From: Klebsiella planticola ATCC 33531
GTDB taxonomy: Bacteria; Pseudomonadota; Gammaproteobacteria; Enterobacterales; Enterobacteriaceae
Direction: 5' to 3'
Length of the DNA stretch: 64,000 nucleotides
Assembly: GCF_000735435.1 (NCBI RefSeq)
Contig: NZ_JMPP01000055.1
Coordinates: 62,001 to 126,000 of the forward strand
The notes under the pieces were generated by a model that ran no database searches, was not told the origin of the DNA, and was given only the letters and a program-made list of their open reading frames with translations. This document shows, one piece after another, positions 1 through 10,146 of the stretch. Every line of letters begins with the position of its first letter. The first letter of the stretch is position 1. Both the position numbers and the translations under genes were made by a program.

Positions 1-237
1 CTGGGCTGGCTCGGTGGCGAAGGCAAAGGCCGCGCGCTGGGAGTTGGCGAGGTGAAATTCACCGGCCAGGTACTGCCGACGGCAAAGAAAGTCACTTACC
101 GTATTCACTTCAAACGCGTTGTTAACCGTCGTCTGATTATGGGCCTGGCGGATGGTGAAGTGCTGGTTGACGATCGTCTGATCTACACCGCAAACGATCT
201 GAAAGTGGGTCTGTTCCAGGATACGTCCGCATTCTGA
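1..237 (+). CDS. fabA: 3-hydroxydecanoyl-ACP dehydratase/isomerase FabA (3' end)
   Basis: FabA is the cytosolic enzyme that makes the cis-3-decenoyl-ACP branch point of unsaturated fatty acid synthesis. The window opens inside the gene, so only the last 78 codons are present, beginning [14 protein letters not shown] and ending GLFQDTSAF before TGA. These residues match the C-terminal part of enterobacterial FabA very closely. The catalytic His and Asp lie upstream of the window. A terminator hairpin follows about 25 bases downstream. In E. coli fabA is controlled by FadR and FabR, but the promoter is not visible here. Confidence 0.97.
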   Translation: MGWLGGEGKGRALGVGEVKFTGQVLPTAKKVTYRIHFKRVVNRRLIMGLADGEVLVDDRLIYTANDLKVGLFQDTSAF

Positions 238-261
238 TAAGCAGCAATGCTTGAAAAAGGC

Positions 262-293
262 GAAGCCCCCGCTCTGCGGAGGCTTCTTTTTTT
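262..293. terminator. Bidirectional intrinsic terminator between fabA and rmf
   Basis: A GC-rich hairpin (GAAGCC pairing with GGCTTC, 262-286) is followed by a T tract on the plus strand at 285-293. On the minus strand it is followed by a T run made by the As at 254-258. It can end fabA rightward and rmf leftward, which fits the convergent genes. Confidence 0.85.
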
Positions 294-303
294 AAAGAGA
301 CAG

Positions 304-471
304 TCAGGCAGTTTGTACCCTGTCCTCCATGGCTTCTCGCCAGCCTCCTAGCCAGTAGGACCTTTGGTTCAAGGTCTGGTAGGGACACATTTCTTTCGAT
401 CTTCCGGTTATCCCGGCCTGGTATCCACGTTGATGTGCCCGTTCCAGGCGATCTCGTTTTTGTCTCTTCAT
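304..471 (-). CDS. rmf: Ribosome modulation factor Rmf
   Basis: Rmf is a small basic protein that binds the 30S subunit in stationary phase and drives 70S ribosomes into inactive 100S dimers together with Hpf. The reading frame encodes 55 residues, the family's usual length. It starts MKRQKRDRLERAHQRGYQ and contains CPYQTLNQRSYWLGGWREAM, nearly identical to E. coli Rmf as I remember it. It lies convergent with fabA, as in E. coli. The ATG at 471 is preceded by a weak GAGG. In E. coli transcription depends on ppGpp. Confidence 0.96.
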   Translation of the reverse strand: MKRQKRDRLERAHQRGYQAGITGRSKEMCPYQTLNQRSYWLGGWREAMEDRVQTA

Positions 472-670
472 GCCTCGTTTCCCTCATTATTTGATCTGGT
501 GGAAAAGAAAACAGTGGTCACTAAATATGCAACCACGGTTAACGAATACCGCGAATCAGAGGCAACGTCAATGCGCAAAATTCACGCCATTGTCATAATT
601 GTGAGCTACATGAAAATTCATTTGTACAAAAAATGTGAACCGGCACAAGTAACGATCTGACGAGACAAAT
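472..670. promoter_or_regulatory. rmf upstream region
   Basis: This stretch lies between the rmf start and the pqi terminator. No conserved reading frame is recognisable on either strand. It is AT-rich and should hold the leftward rmf promoter. A possible -10 hexamer TATTTA reads leftward near 520, but no clear -35 was found, so promoter placement is only a suggestion. Confidence 0.4.
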
Positions 671-703
671 AAAAAACCGCGGGGGTTTTTCAGTCCACCG
701 CGG
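671..703 (-). terminator. Intrinsic terminator after pqiC
   Basis: Reading leftward, two CCGCGG blocks (698-703 and 677-682) can pair, and the second is followed by TTTTTTATTT. It sits about 25 bases beyond the pqiC stop and ends the pqiABC operon. Confidence 0.75.
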
Positions 704-726
704 CGCTTCATTTTCATTCATTTTAC

Positions 727-1287
727 TTATGGCAGGCGATTCAATTCGCTGGCAATTGCCGTGGCTTCCTGAGACCAGGCCTGAGCCAGAGTCTTCACCA
801 TCGCATCATAGCCATCCTGCTGCTGCTTAAGCTCAATATTGAACGGGCGCTTAATCAGCTGACCCTGGTGCTTCAGCAACCACTCACCGCTAACGATGAC
901 CCGGCCATCGTAACGGCCATGGAAGCCATTAACCGCCACATTGAGCGTATCCTGTTCGCTGCCCAGAGGCTGCGAAGCAACCACCCAGCCCGGAAGCTGA
1001 GCACTCAGATTCGCCACCAGCGTGGTACGCAGCTGCTGATCGAGCGGGCTGGCCCACAGATTGTTATTGGCAATGACATACTGCACGTCACTGGTCTGAT
1101 AGACCACCCCGTTGCCCGCCAGATAATCCGGGATGCTGACCTGTTCAACCCACAGCAGGTTTTTGCTTTGGTGGGCGGCGCTTTGTGCGCCGCTTTGTAC
1201 AACCGGAAGCTGATAGTAGGTTTTATTTTCCCCACTGCTGCAGGCCGCCAACGCGCAGGCCGCAGCCACAATTAGCCATTTTTTCAT
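727..1287 (-). CDS. pqiC: Intermembrane transport lipoprotein PqiC
   Basis: PqiC (formerly YmbA) is an outer-membrane lipoprotein that works with PqiA and PqiB in lipid transport between the inner and outer membranes. The 186-residue protein begins with a lipoprotein signal, MKKWLIVAAACALAACSSGE, with lipobox LAAC and lipidated Cys16. The rest matches the PqiC/YmbA (ABC-type transport auxiliary lipoprotein, DUF330) family. Its ATG overlaps the pqiB stop (TAATG), so the two are probably translationally coupled. In E. coli the operon responds to SoxRS and paraquat. Confidence 0.95.
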   Translation of the reverse strand: MKKWLIVAAACALAACSSGENKTYYQLPVVQSGAQSAAHQSKNLLWVEQVSIPDYLAGNGVVYQTSDVQYVIANNNLWASPLDQQLRTTLVANLSAQLPGWVVASQPLGSEQDTLNVAVNGFHGRYDGRVIVSGEWLLKHQGQLIKRPFNIELKQQQDGYDAMVKTLAQAWSQEATAIASELNRLP

Positions 1288-2924
1288 TATTTTGCTCCCT
1301 TCGGCTGAGGATCTTTCTTATCCTTGGCCTCGAATACCAGCGCATTGCTCTTATCATTGAGCGTTTTCAGTACCGGCTGCAGTTCGCGAAGAACCTGATC
1401 CAGTCGCTGCATATCGGCCACCATTTTATTGTATGCCGCCGAGCCAGGCTGGAAGCCCTGCATACTGCGGTTCAGTTCGCGCAGCGTATTCTGCATATCG
1501 CCAGGAAGCTGCTGCATTGACGGGCTTGCCGCTATCTTGTTCAGGCTATCCAGCGTGGTCTGAACGTGCTGCATCGTTTTTTCACTTTGCGCCAGCGTGG
1601 TGGTCGCTTGTTCCAGCAGCGGGTTTATCGGCAGGTTGTTAATCTTATCCAGCGCTTCCATCAGACGCTGCTGGATCTGCGCCAGACCACCGCTGATTGT
1701 TGGAATGATCGGATAGGTTCCAAACTCCTGAATCTTGCCGCGCGGAGGCGCCTTCGGATAGAAGTCGAGATCGATATACAGCGCGCCGGTCACCAGGTTC
1801 CCTGTTTTCAGCGATCCCCGCAAGCCGCGATTAATCAGATCATCAATATGCGTACGGATATTTGGATCGCCGCCGAGCTGACTGATCAGCCGTTCTGGTT
1901 CAATACGGACTTCCACCGGGATGCGGTAGTCTTCATTCAGGTGCTGATACAGTCCTGGAATAAAGAACGGCACTTTCCCGACGGTACCCAGGCGAATTCC
2001 ACGGAACTCGACCGGAGCTCCCGGCTGCAGCCCGCGCACGGAGTCTTTAAAGAACATGACGTAGTCAATATGCTGGGTAAAGACTGAATCCTGAATGCTC
2101 TTCTGATCGTCAAAGAGATGGTAGCCCGTTTTGTTCGCCACCGGCTCGCCCATATCCAGACCTTCCGGGATATCAAAGCTGACGCCGCCGCCGAACAGGG
2201 TCGCCAGCGATCCCATCTCCACGCGCATCCCGGATGAAGAAAGATCGACCGCAATACCGCTGTCTTTCCAGAAGCGGACGTTGGTTGTGACCAGACGATC
2301 GTTGGGCGCATTGATAAACAGCTGATAGGTGATCCTGCGCTTTTGGGCATCAAAGGAACTGGTTTCCACCGATCCAACGCGATAGCCACGGAAAAGTACC
2401 GGATCGCCAGGCGACAGCTGACCCGCTTTATTACTCTCCAGCAGGATACGGATCCCTTTTGCATCCGGTGAAGCCAGCGGCGGAGAATCCAGCAGCGGGA
2501 AACGGGCGGGTTCCCCACCTTTCGTCCCCGGCTGCAGTTCAATATACGCTCCGGACAGCAGCGTGCCGAGTCCACTGATCCCTTCACGTCCTACCTGCGG
2601 TTTGACGACCCAAAAAACGGAATCTTCATGCAACAGTTTCTTCATGCCGGCGTTCAGCCGGGCTTTAATCTCTACGTGCGTCAGATCGTCGGTCAACGTT
2701 GCGCTCTCGACTACCCCCACATCCACGCTGCGGCTTTTAATCCGGGTTTTCCCCCCTTCAATCCCTTCAGCGTTGGTGGTGATCAGCGTCACCTCCGGCC
2801 CTTGATGGCTGTAGTGATAAAAAAGAATCCACGCGCCGATTAGCACAGTGACGATGGGGAAGATCCACACGGGTGACCAGTTCTTCACCTTTTGCACTTT
2901 CGCTTCTCCGCTCTTATTTTCCAT
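1287..2924 (-). CDS. pqiB: Intermembrane transport protein PqiB (MCE family)
   Basis: PqiB is an inner-membrane-anchored MCE protein whose stacked rings and C-terminal helices form a tunnel across the periplasm for phospholipids. The 545-residue protein has one N-terminal membrane segment (VWIFPIVTVLIGAWILFY), three successive MCE domains and a helical C-terminal tail with a Pro-rich end (DPQPKGAK). I chose the ATG at 2924 (MENKSGEAK), giving nearly the E. coli length of 546. A start 20 codons upstream lies deeper inside pqiA and adds non-conserved residues. It overlaps the pqiA end by 11 bases. Confidence 0.95.
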   Translation of the reverse strand: MENKSGEAKVQKVKNWSPVWIFPIVTVLIGAWILFYHYSHQGPEVTLITTNAEGIEGGKTRIKSRSVDVGVVESATLTDDLTHVEIKARLNAGMKKLLHEDSVFWVVKPQVGREGISGLGTLLSGAYIELQPGTKGGEPARFPLLDSPPLASPDAKGIRILLESNKAGQLSPGDPVLFRGYRVGSVETSSFDAQKRRITYQLFINAPNDRLVTTNVRFWKDSGIAVDLSSSGMRVEMGSLATLFGGGVSFDIPEGLDMGEPVANKTGYHLFDDQKSIQDSVFTQHIDYVMFFKDSVRGLQPGAPVEFRGIRLGTVGKVPFFIPGLYQHLNEDYRIPVEVRIEPERLISQLGGDPNIRTHIDDLINRGLRGSLKTGNLVTGALYIDLDFYPKAPPRGKIQEFGTYPIIPTISGGLAQIQQRLMEALDKINNLPINPLLEQATTTLAQSEKTMQHVQTTLDSLNKIAASPSMQQLPGDMQNTLRELNRSMQGFQPGSAAYNKMVADMQRLDQVLRELQPVLKTLNDKSNALVFEAKDKKDPQPKGAK

Positions 2925-4182
2925 GCTGCTGCATTTCCTCATGGCTTGAATCTGGTTCACGGTCCCACAACAAACGAGGGTCAAAGGTCATGGCTGAGAA
3001 CATTGTCATGACAACAACGAGCGCAAACATCACCGCCCCGATCGCAGGATAGATACTCATCAACCCTCCCATGCGCACCAGCGCCGAGAGCACAGCGATG
3101 ACAAAAACATCAATCATTGACCAGCGGCCAACAAACTCCACAATTTCGTAAATCAGGTGCATGCGCTCCGAATCACGCTGCCCGTTACCGTTAGCGTTCC
3201 AGCACAGCCAGGCAATGGCGAGCATTTTCAGCGTCGGTACCATAATACTGGCAATAAATATCACCAGCGCCACCGGGTATGAACCTTCACTCCACAGCAG
3301 GATCACCCCTGCCATAATCGTTGACGGCAATTTATCGCCCAGTAAATCGGTAATCATGATCGGCATGATATTAGCGGGCAGATAAAGGACGCATGAGGTC
3401 AGCAGCAGGGCCAGCGTCCACTGCAGGCTATGTTTGCGTCGCGCGGTACCTTTTGTCTGACAGCGGGGACAAACGGCTTCATCAGCGGGCAAAACCGCGG
3501 TACAGCACGAACATGAACGGAGTCCCTGGCGGATCCCCGTCACGCCGATCTTCAGCGGCTGCGTCACCGCCGGCATCGGGGCAATATCGTCCCACAACCA
3601 GCGTCGGTCTACGCACTGCAGCGCTCGCAGCTGCAGCATGCAGAACAGACACCAGGGAGCGAAGCTTAAGCCGACGCCGATATCACCGTATGCCATCAGC
3701 TTGACGAAGCTCACCAGCACCCCGGCGAGGAAAATCTCCGCCATTCCCCAGGTTTTGAGGTGAAACAGAATGCGCGCCAGAAACGCCTTTAACGCGCGCG
3801 GCATATGGATGCGGTTGACCAGTAGCAGAATGGTGACCAGACAAAAAGCGGGCACCAGCTGTACGAAGAGTAAAAAGAAGGTGCCGAGGCTGGCGTAATC
3901 TTCGCTAAACAGCACCCCGGGGATTTCCAGCAGCTTGATTTCGCTGCTGAGACCGCTCACCTGCATATCCACGAAGGGAAACAGGTTGGCCAACAGCAGC
4001 ATAAATAATGCCACCAGCGCATAGGCTGTAGGACGCTGCCGGGGCGCGTCCCACGAAGTTGTCAGCGTCGTGCCACAGCGCGGGCATACGGCTTTCTGGC
4101 GATGCTCCAGCTGCGGCAAAGCCACCAGCAAATCACATTGTGGGCACAGAATATGCCGCGCAGCATGATGATGATCGCACAT
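2914..4182 (-). CDS. pqiA: Intermembrane transport protein PqiA
   Basis: PqiA is the multi-pass inner-membrane partner of PqiB and is thought to deliver lipid to the PqiB tunnel. The 422-residue protein shows two zinc-ribbon-like Cys4 sites, CPQC...CPRC near residues 14-36 and CSCC...CPRC near the middle. Each is followed by a block of four hydrophobic segments, the duplicated PqiA layout. It is the first gene of pqiABC, 14 bases downstream of uup, which is read in the same direction. Confidence 0.95.
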   Translation of the reverse strand: MCDHHHAARHILCPQCDLLVALPQLEHRQKAVCPRCGTTLTTSWDAPRQRPTAYALVALFMLLLANLFPFVDMQVSGLSSEIKLLEIPGVLFSEDYASLGTFFLLFVQLVPAFCLVTILLLVNRIHMPRALKAFLARILFHLKTWGMAEIFLAGVLVSFVKLMAYGDIGVGLSFAPWCLFCMLQLRALQCVDRRWLWDDIAPMPAVTQPLKIGVTGIRQGLRSCSCCTAVLPADEAVCPRCQTKGTARRKHSLQWTLALLLTSCVLYLPANIMPIMITDLLGDKLPSTIMAGVILLWSEGSYPVALVIFIASIMVPTLKMLAIAWLCWNANGNGQRDSERMHLIYEIVEFVGRWSMIDVFVIAVLSALVRMGGLMSIYPAIGAVMFALVVVMTMFSAMTFDPRLLWDREPDSSHEEMQQHGK

Positions 4183-4196
4183 GAAAACTCCTCAGC

Positions 4197-6104
4197 TTAT
4201 GCGCCGTTTTTTAATCCTTCGAGATATTCCCAGCGTTCAAAGGCTGTTTCCAGCGCCTGTTCCGCCTCGGCCAGCTGTGCCAGCACCTGCTGTGTATGAT
4301 CATGGGACTGGCCAAAGAAAGAAGGATCGGCAACCTGTTCCTGCAGCGTTTGCAGTTGGGTTTCCAGTTCTTCGAGCCGTTGCGGCAACTGTTCCAGTTC
4401 GCGCTGCAGGTTATAGCTTAGTTTGCCTGACGCTCGTTTGACACTTTCTGCTTTCGGTTGAGCAGCTTCTACCGCTTTTTTGCTAATCTGCTGCTTTTGC
4501 GCCAGATACTGCGCTTGCTGACCGCGGGCGTCGTGATAGCCGCCGACGTATTGCCCGATGCGCCCTTCCCCTTCGAAGATCCAGCACTCGGTAACGGTAT
4601 TATCGACGAATTGACGGTCGTGGCTGACCAGCATCACGGTGCCCTGATAGCCGTCGACCAGCTCTTCCAGCAGCTCGAGGGTCTCGACATCCAGATCGTT
4701 TGTCGGTTCATCGAGGATCAGCAGGTTGCTCGGCTTCAGGAACAGACGCGCCAGCAGCAGGCGGTTACGCTCACCGCCGGACAGCGCGCGAACCGGTGTC
4801 ATCGCGCGTTTCGGATGGAACATGAAGTCCTGCAGGTAGCCCAGAACGTGACGCGGCTTGCCGTTGACCATCACTTCCTGCTTGCCTTCCGCAAGGTTGT
4901 CCATCACCGTTTTATCCGGGTCAAGCTCCGCGCGGTGCTGGTCGAAGTAGGCCACTTCCAGCTTGGTCCCGACGTGAATACGCCCGCTATCCGCCTTCAG
5001 CTGACCAAGCATCAATTTCAGCAGCGTGGTTTTCCCACAGCCGTTTGGACCAATCAGGGCGATTTTGTCACCGCGCTGGATCTGGGCGCTGAAATCTTTA
5101 ATCAGGACCTTGCCATCAACCTGGTAGTTGACGTTCTCCATTTCGAAGACAATCTTACCCGAGCGAGCAGCCTCTTCGACCTGCATCTTCGCGCTGCCCA
5201 TCACTTCACGGCGCTCGCCACGTTCGCGGCGCATGGCTTTCAGTGCCCGCACCCGCCCTTCGTTACGGGTACGACGCGCTTTGATCCCCTGACGGATCCA
5301 CACCTCTTCCTGCGCCAGTTTACGATCGAATTCCGCATTCTGGAGCTCTTCGACGCGCAGCGCTTCTTCTTTATCCAGCAGATACTGATCGTAGTTCCCC
5401 GGGTAGGTCACCAGCTTGCCGCGATCGAGATCGACAATCCGCGTCGCCATGTTGCGAATAAAGGAACGGTCGTGCGAGATGAAAATAATGGTCCCTTTGA
5501 AGGTCTTGAGGAAACCTTCCAGCCAGTCAATGGTTTCAATATCCAGGTGGTTGGTCGGTTCATCGAGCAGCAGCACGCGCGGCCCGCTGACCAGGGCACG
5601 GCCGAGAGCCGCTTTACGCAGCCAGCCGCCGGAAAGCGAGGAGAGCTCGGCGTTGGGATCGAGATTAAGCTGCTCCAGCACTTCGTTAATACGGCTATCG
5701 AGCTGCCACAGCCCTAAATTATCCAGTTGCTCCTGCAGACGCGCCAGTTCATTCAGGTTCTTGTCGCTCGGGTCGGTCATTACCAACTGCGAAACATCGT
5801 GATAGCCTTTGAGGTAGGCCGCCTGCTCGGCGATACCTTCCGCAACGAAATCATAGACGGTTCCGGTCACATTGCGCGGCGGATCCTGCTGCAGTCGCGC
5901 GACCACCAGATCCTGCTCATAAATAATGCGCCCGTCATCCAGCCCCTGCTCCCGGTTAAGGATTTTCATCAGGGTGGATTTGCCCGCGCCGTTACGCCCG
6001 ACCAGACAGACGCGCTCGTTATCTTCGATATGCAACTCGGCATTATCCAGCAGCGGAGAGTCGCTGAAGGAGAGCCAGGCACCATGCATACTAATTAATG
6101 ACAT
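4197..6104 (-). CDS. uup: ABC-F ATPase Uup
   Basis: Uup is a soluble ABC-F ATPase linked to ribosome function and to precise excision of transposons. The 635-residue protein has two ABC domains. Walker A motifs are GRNGAGKST (about residue 37) and GPNGCGKTT, signatures are LSGGWLRKA and LSGGERNRL, and Walker B motifs are LLLDEPTNHLD and LILDEPTNDLD. A C-terminal coiled coil rich in Glu and Gln (LEELETQLQTLQEQV) follows, as is usual for Uup. No membrane segments are seen. It sits 12 bases after rlmL, as in E. coli. Confidence 0.96.
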   Translation of the reverse strand: MSLISMHGAWLSFSDSPLLDNAELHIEDNERVCLVGRNGAGKSTLMKILNREQGLDDGRIIYEQDLVVARLQQDPPRNVTGTVYDFVAEGIAEQAAYLKGYHDVSQLVMTDPSDKNLNELARLQEQLDNLGLWQLDSRINEVLEQLNLDPNAELSSLSGGWLRKAALGRALVSGPRVLLLDEPTNHLDIETIDWLEGFLKTFKGTIIFISHDRSFIRNMATRIVDLDRGKLVTYPGNYDQYLLDKEEALRVEELQNAEFDRKLAQEEVWIRQGIKARRTRNEGRVRALKAMRRERGERREVMGSAKMQVEEAARSGKIVFEMENVNYQVDGKVLIKDFSAQIQRGDKIALIGPNGCGKTTLLKLMLGQLKADSGRIHVGTKLEVAYFDQHRAELDPDKTVMDNLAEGKQEVMVNGKPRHVLGYLQDFMFHPKRAMTPVRALSGGERNRLLLARLFLKPSNLLILDEPTNDLDVETLELLEELVDGYQGTVMLVSHDRQFVDNTVTECWIFEGEGRIGQYVGGYHDARGQQAQYLAQKQQISKKAVEAAQPKAESVKRASGKLSYNLQRELEQLPQRLEELETQLQTLQEQVADPSFFGQSHDHTQQVLAQLAEAEQALETAFERWEYLEGLKNGA

Positions 6105-6116
6105 TCTTTATTCCTT

Positions 6117-8222
6117 TCAGGCTGCAGTAATCAGCCAGCAGTTGTGGATCTGACGGTTACGGGCGAAATCCTGAGACAGCGTTTTTTGGGTAATTTCTTG
6201 CGCTTTCAGCCCCAGTTGCGCCAGCCCGTCATGATCCATACGGAAACCGCGTTTGTTATTCGAGAACATAATCGTGCCGCCTTTGCGCAGCAGACGTTTG
6301 AGATCGGTCATCAGACGCAGATGGTCGCGCTGCACGTCGAAGGCATCTTCCATGCGTTTTGAGTTAGAGAACGTCGGCGGATCGATAAAGATCAGATCGA
6401 ACTGTTCATCGCTCTCGCGCAGCCAGCCCAGCACGTCAGCCTGCATCAGACGATGCGCGCGTCCGGTTAAGCCGTTGAGGCGCAGGTTACGTTCGGCCCA
6501 TTCGAGATAAGTACGCGACATATCGACGGTGGTCGTCGAACGCGCCCCGCCAAGGCCGGCATGAACGCTGGCGCTGCCGGTGTAGGCGAAGAGGTTGAGG
6601 AAGTCCTTGCCTTTACTCATCTGGCCCAGCATGCGACGCGCAATACGGTGGTCAAGGAACAGACCGGTATCCAGATAGTCGGTCAGGTTGACCCACAGAC
6701 GCGCGTTATACTCCTGAACCTCGAGGAAATCGCCCTTCTCGGCCATTTTCTGATACTGGTTTTTCCCTTTCTGCCGCTCGCGGGTTTTCAACACCAGCTT
6801 ATTCGGCGCAATGCCAAGCACGGAGATCGTTGCCGCGATAATATCGAACAGACGCTGACGCGCTTTATGCGCATCAACCGTCTTCGGCGGCGCATACTCC
6901 TGTACCACAACCCACTCGCCGTAGCGGTCGATCGCGACGTTATACTCCGGCAAATCGGCATCATACAGGCGGTAACACTCAATCCCTTCCTGACGCGCCC
7001 ATTTCTCGTATTTCTTCAGATTTTTGCGCAGACGGTTAGCGAAATCTTCCGCCAGGGAGACCGCGCCGCTGCCGTCGTTTTCCGCCAGATGGTAGTTCTT
7101 CTGTACGCAGTCCAGCGGGCCATTCTTGGCTTTAAACTGCTTGTCTGCGCGCAATTGCAGGCAGCTCAGAAGCTCCGGCGAAGCGCTGAACAGCGACAGG
7201 TTCCAGCCGCCAAACTGGGTTTTCATCGTCCGCCCAAGCAGGCTATGCAGGGCAATCAGCGCCGGCTCGCTTTCAAGACGTTCGCCGTACGGCGGGTTGC
7301 TGATAACGGTTCCGTACGGGCCTTTTGGCAGCGGATTGCTGAGTTGGGCGACATCTTTCGCTTCAAATGCGATCAGTTCGCCGACGCCCGCGCGACGGGC
7401 GTTGCTGCGCGCGCGTTCAATGACGCGGGCATCGACGTCAGAACCATAGAAACGCGACTCATAGGCCGCCAGCCCTTTACGTGCTCGGGTCTGCGCTTCG
7501 GCCTTCACCTCTTTCCAGACCGCGTCATCATGCTGCAGCCAGCCGTTGAAGCCCCAGTGACCGCGATGCAGGCCCGGCGCACGATCGGTCGCCAGCATGG
7601 CGGCTTCAATCAGCAGCGTACCGGAACCGCACATTGGATCGAGCAGCGGCGTCCCCGGAACCCAGCCAGAGCGCATGACGATCGCCGAAGCGAGCGTCTC
7701 TTTGATCGGCGCCATGCCGGTGCCGTCGCGGTAGCCGCGCAGATGCAGACCTTCGCCGCTAAGATCGAGTGAAATGTGCGCCGTTTCTTTATTCAGCCAG
7801 ACATTAATCCGCAGATCGGGGTTTTCACGATCGACGTTGGGTCGCGGCAGATTTTTACGCGTGAAGCTATCGACGATCGCATCTTTAACCTTTAACGCCC
7901 CGTACTGACTGTTGCGAATCTCATCGTTCAGCCCGCTAAAATGAACGGCGAAGGTGGCGTCAGGGGTGAAAATCTCCGTCCACGGAATGGCCTGCACACC
8001 GAGGTACAGATCCAGGTCGCTATACACGCTACACTGGCCCAGCGGCAGCATGATGCGCGAAGCCAGTCGGCTCCACATCAGGCTTTGATACAGCAGGCGC
8101 GTATCTCCCTGAAAATGGACCCCGCCCTGGACTACCTGGCAGTCCACCGCGCCAAGTGCTTCCAGTTCAGTTTTTAACAGCTCTTCAAGGCCACGAGCCG
8201 TACTGGCAAACAGAGAATTCAT
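6117..8222 (-). CDS. rlmL: Bifunctional 23S rRNA methyltransferase RlmKL
   Basis: RlmKL methylates 23S rRNA at G2445 (N2, RlmL half) and G2069 (N7, RlmK half). The 701-residue protein has an N-terminal THUMP region, then a RlmL methyltransferase with the SAM motif [14 protein letters not shown] and catalytic NPPY (SNPPYGERL). The RlmK half follows with [15 protein letters not shown] and [11 protein letters not shown]. The length matches E. coli (702). It is divergent from ycbX across a 98-base gap that contains a small GGCTTA/TAAGCC hairpin. Confidence 0.96.
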   Translation of the reverse strand: MNSLFASTARGLEELLKTELEALGAVDCQVVQGGVHFQGDTRLLYQSLMWSRLASRIMLPLGQCSVYSDLDLYLGVQAIPWTEIFTPDATFAVHFSGLNDEIRNSQYGALKVKDAIVDSFTRKNLPRPNVDRENPDLRINVWLNKETAHISLDLSGEGLHLRGYRDGTGMAPIKETLASAIVMRSGWVPGTPLLDPMCGSGTLLIEAAMLATDRAPGLHRGHWGFNGWLQHDDAVWKEVKAEAQTRARKGLAAYESRFYGSDVDARVIERARSNARRAGVGELIAFEAKDVAQLSNPLPKGPYGTVISNPPYGERLESEPALIALHSLLGRTMKTQFGGWNLSLFSASPELLSCLQLRADKQFKAKNGPLDCVQKNYHLAENDGSGAVSLAEDFANRLRKNLKKYEKWARQEGIECYRLYDADLPEYNVAIDRYGEWVVVQEYAPPKTVDAHKARQRLFDIIAATISVLGIAPNKLVLKTRERQKGKNQYQKMAEKGDFLEVQEYNARLWVNLTDYLDTGLFLDHRIARRMLGQMSKGKDFLNLFAYTGSASVHAGLGGARSTTTVDMSRTYLEWAERNLRLNGLTGRAHRLMQADVLGWLRESDEQFDLIFIDPPTFSNSKRMEDAFDVQRDHLRLMTDLKRLLRKGGTIMFSNNKRGFRMDHDGLAQLGLKAQEITQKTLSQDFARNRQIHNCWLITAA

Positions 8223-8320
8223 ATCGTCACTTTTACTAAAAGAAAATTGTTGCGCATTATAGCCAATATGCGCCTCATGTCATAAAGTTAAAGGCTTATT
8301 TTTAAGCCCAGAGGCAGCGC

Positions 8321-9430
8321 ATGCTAACGCTATCGCGACTTTTTATTCATCCCGTCAAATCCATGCGTGGAATTGGTCTGACGCACGCGTTTGCCGATAT
8401 CAGCGGCCTGGCCTTCGATCGCGCCTTTATGGTGACGGAAACCGATGGCACCTTTATTACCGCCCGTCAGTTTCCGCAGATGGTGAAGTTTACGCCATCT
8501 CCGCTGTACGACGGTATTCATCTGACGGCGGTAGACGGCAGCAGCGCGGTGGTGCGCTTCAGCGATTTTTCGGCGCAGGAGGAGCCTACCGAGGTATGGG
8601 GGAATCACTTCACCGCGCTGATCGCTCCACCATCGGTCAACCAGTGGCTCAGCGGTTTCTTTAACCGCGATGTTCAGCTCCGCTGGTTAGGACCCCGCCT
8701 CACCCGGCGGGTGAAGCGCCACGATGCCGTCCCACTCACCTTCGCCGATGGTTTCCCCTATCTGCTGGCTAACGAAGCCTCACTGCGCGATCTGCAAAAA
8801 CGCTGTCCGGCCAGCGTGCGAATGGAACAGTTTCGCCCTAACCTGGTGGTGACCGGTGCGGCGGCCTGGGAAGAGGATACCTGGAAAGTGATTCGCATCG
8901 GTGACGTGGTTTTTGACGTAGCAAAACCCTGCAGCCGCTGCGTGCTGACTACCGTCAGTCCGGAACGGGGGAAAAAGCATCCTTCCGGTGAACCGCTGGC
9001 CACGCTGCAACGGTTCCGCACCGCGCTGGATAGCGGCGATGTCGATTTTGGACAAAACCTGATTGCCCGCAACAGCGGCGTAGTGCGCGTGGGCGATGAA
9101 GTGGAAGTGCTGACTCGCGGCCCGGCAAAAGCCTATGGCGCAGGCGAGAGCGACGATACGCCCGCGGTTGTCGCACAGCCGGATGCCGTCATTGAAATTG
9201 AATGGCAGGGGCAGCGGTTTAGCGGCAATAATCAGCAGGTATTGCTGGAGCAGCTGGAGCAAAAAGGCATTCGAATCCCCTACTCTTGTCGGGCGGGGAT
9301 TTGCGGCAGCTGCCGCATCAGACTGGAAGAAGGCGAGGTCAGCCCGTTGAAGAAAAACGCGGTCGCTGACGATGGCACGATTCTGTGCTGTAGCTGTATA
9401 CCGAAAACGGCCTTACGGCTGGCGCCTTAG
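8321..9430 (+). CDS. ycbX: MOSC domain and 2Fe-2S protein YcbX
   Basis: YcbX is a molybdenum-cofactor enzyme that reduces N-hydroxylated base analogues such as 6-hydroxylaminopurine, acting with CysJ. The 369-residue protein has a beta-barrel N-terminal and MOSC core, including the conserved Cys region [13 protein letters not shown] near residue 205. Its C-terminal 2Fe-2S ferredoxin domain has CRAGICGSC and a final CCSC. Start and length match E. coli. It is convergent with zapC, with only 6 bases between their ends. Confidence 0.95.
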   Translation: MLTLSRLFIHPVKSMRGIGLTHAFADISGLAFDRAFMVTETDGTFITARQFPQMVKFTPSPLYDGIHLTAVDGSSAVVRFSDFSAQEEPTEVWGNHFTALIAPPSVNQWLSGFFNRDVQLRWLGPRLTRRVKRHDAVPLTFADGFPYLLANEASLRDLQKRCPASVRMEQFRPNLVVTGAAAWEEDTWKVIRIGDVVFDVAKPCSRCVLTTVSPERGKKHPSGEPLATLQRFRTALDSGDVDFGQNLIARNSGVVRVGDEVEVLTRGPAKAYGAGESDDTPAVVAQPDAVIEIEWQGQRFSGNNQQVLLEQLEQKGIRIPYSCRAGICGSCRIRLEEGEVSPLKKNAVADDGTILCCSCIPKTALRLAP

Positions 9431-9436
9431 CGCGTT

Positions 9437-9979
9437 TTAAACCGCCTGACCCAGGCTGTAGCTGGTCATACCCTGTGCCGGTTGCAGCCTGTCGTTCATG
9501 ATTTTAATCACATCCCCCAGCTGCATGACTCGCCCGGCGACCGTCACGCCCGGCTGAGCCAACAGACAGAGCGCGGCATTTTCACCCGGCTCAACCACCA
9601 GCAGATTAACCTGCTGTCCGCTATCGCTGAGCCAGGCGCTGGCGGCGTCGCCGGTGGCAGGCTGCCAGGAGACTTCATGCGTTGTGAAGTGCCAGCTCTT
9701 TGGCATCTGCGGTTTCAGGAAGCGAATGGCGACCAGCGCATTGAGAACTAATTCCGCGCGCTGCTCTTTCGATAACTCGATATCGCGACATTTTTCTTCA
9801 AAAGAGAAATACAGTGCGGCATCGTCGACACAGAATCCGGAAGGTGAGAAGGCATCGGGCGTCAACATCCGACGCGCAAACCGCGAACGGAACAACATAC
9901 CATTGGCCAAATCGAGCATCATACGATCGTGCTCTTCATCGTAATACCAACGCCAGTTATCGTCAGGTTTAATTCGCAT
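9437..9979 (-). CDS. zapC: Cell division protein ZapC
   Basis: ZapC binds and stabilises bundles of FtsZ in the cytosolic Z ring. The 180-residue protein begins [20 protein letters not shown], the conserved ZapC start. A possible in-frame start 9 codons upstream adds residues absent from homologues and was rejected. The ATG at 9979 follows a GGGGG-rich Shine-Dalgarno region. The leftward promoter should lie in 9980-10080, where a TATTGCATAAG -10-like element reads leftward. Confidence 0.95.
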   Translation of the reverse strand: MRIKPDDNWRWYYDEEHDRMMLDLANGMLFRSRFARRMLTPDAFSPSGFCVDDAALYFSFEEKCRDIELSKEQRAELVLNALVAIRFLKPQMPKSWHFTTHEVSWQPATGDAASAWLSDSGQQVNLLVVEPGENAALCLLAQPGVTVAGRVMQLGDVIKIMNDRLQPAQGMTSYSLGQAV

Positions 9980-10092
9980 CGTTCCCCCGTCCTCTTTCCC
10001 GTGCATCTCTTATGCAATAGCATCCTGCAACAGAATAATTTCCAAAATTAAGAAAAGACTAAAATGTCTAAATAAGCAACAATGAAGGAATA

Positions 10093-10124
10093 TAAAACAA
10101 CCAGGGCCGGAAATAAAGCCCTGG
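10093..10124 (-). terminator. Intrinsic terminator after pyrD
   Basis: Reading leftward from the pyrD stop, CCAGGGC (10118-10124) pairs with GCCCTGG (10101-10107) and is followed by TTGTTTT. It separates pyrD from zapC transcription. Confidence 0.75.
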
Positions 10125-10146
10125 GGGGGATCAGAGGAGGAAAAGA

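Noticed and set aside
364..660. 98-codon frame over rmf and its upstream region
   Set aside because: It is antisense to rmf and unlike any protein I know. rmf explains this segment.
4458..5717. 419-codon open frame on the plus strand
   Set aside because: It lies wholly antisense to uup, whose product is clearly recognisable. High GC creates long antisense open frames here.
6561..7772. 403-codon open frame on the plus strand
   Set aside because: Antisense to rlmL, with no family resemblance and no ribosome site.
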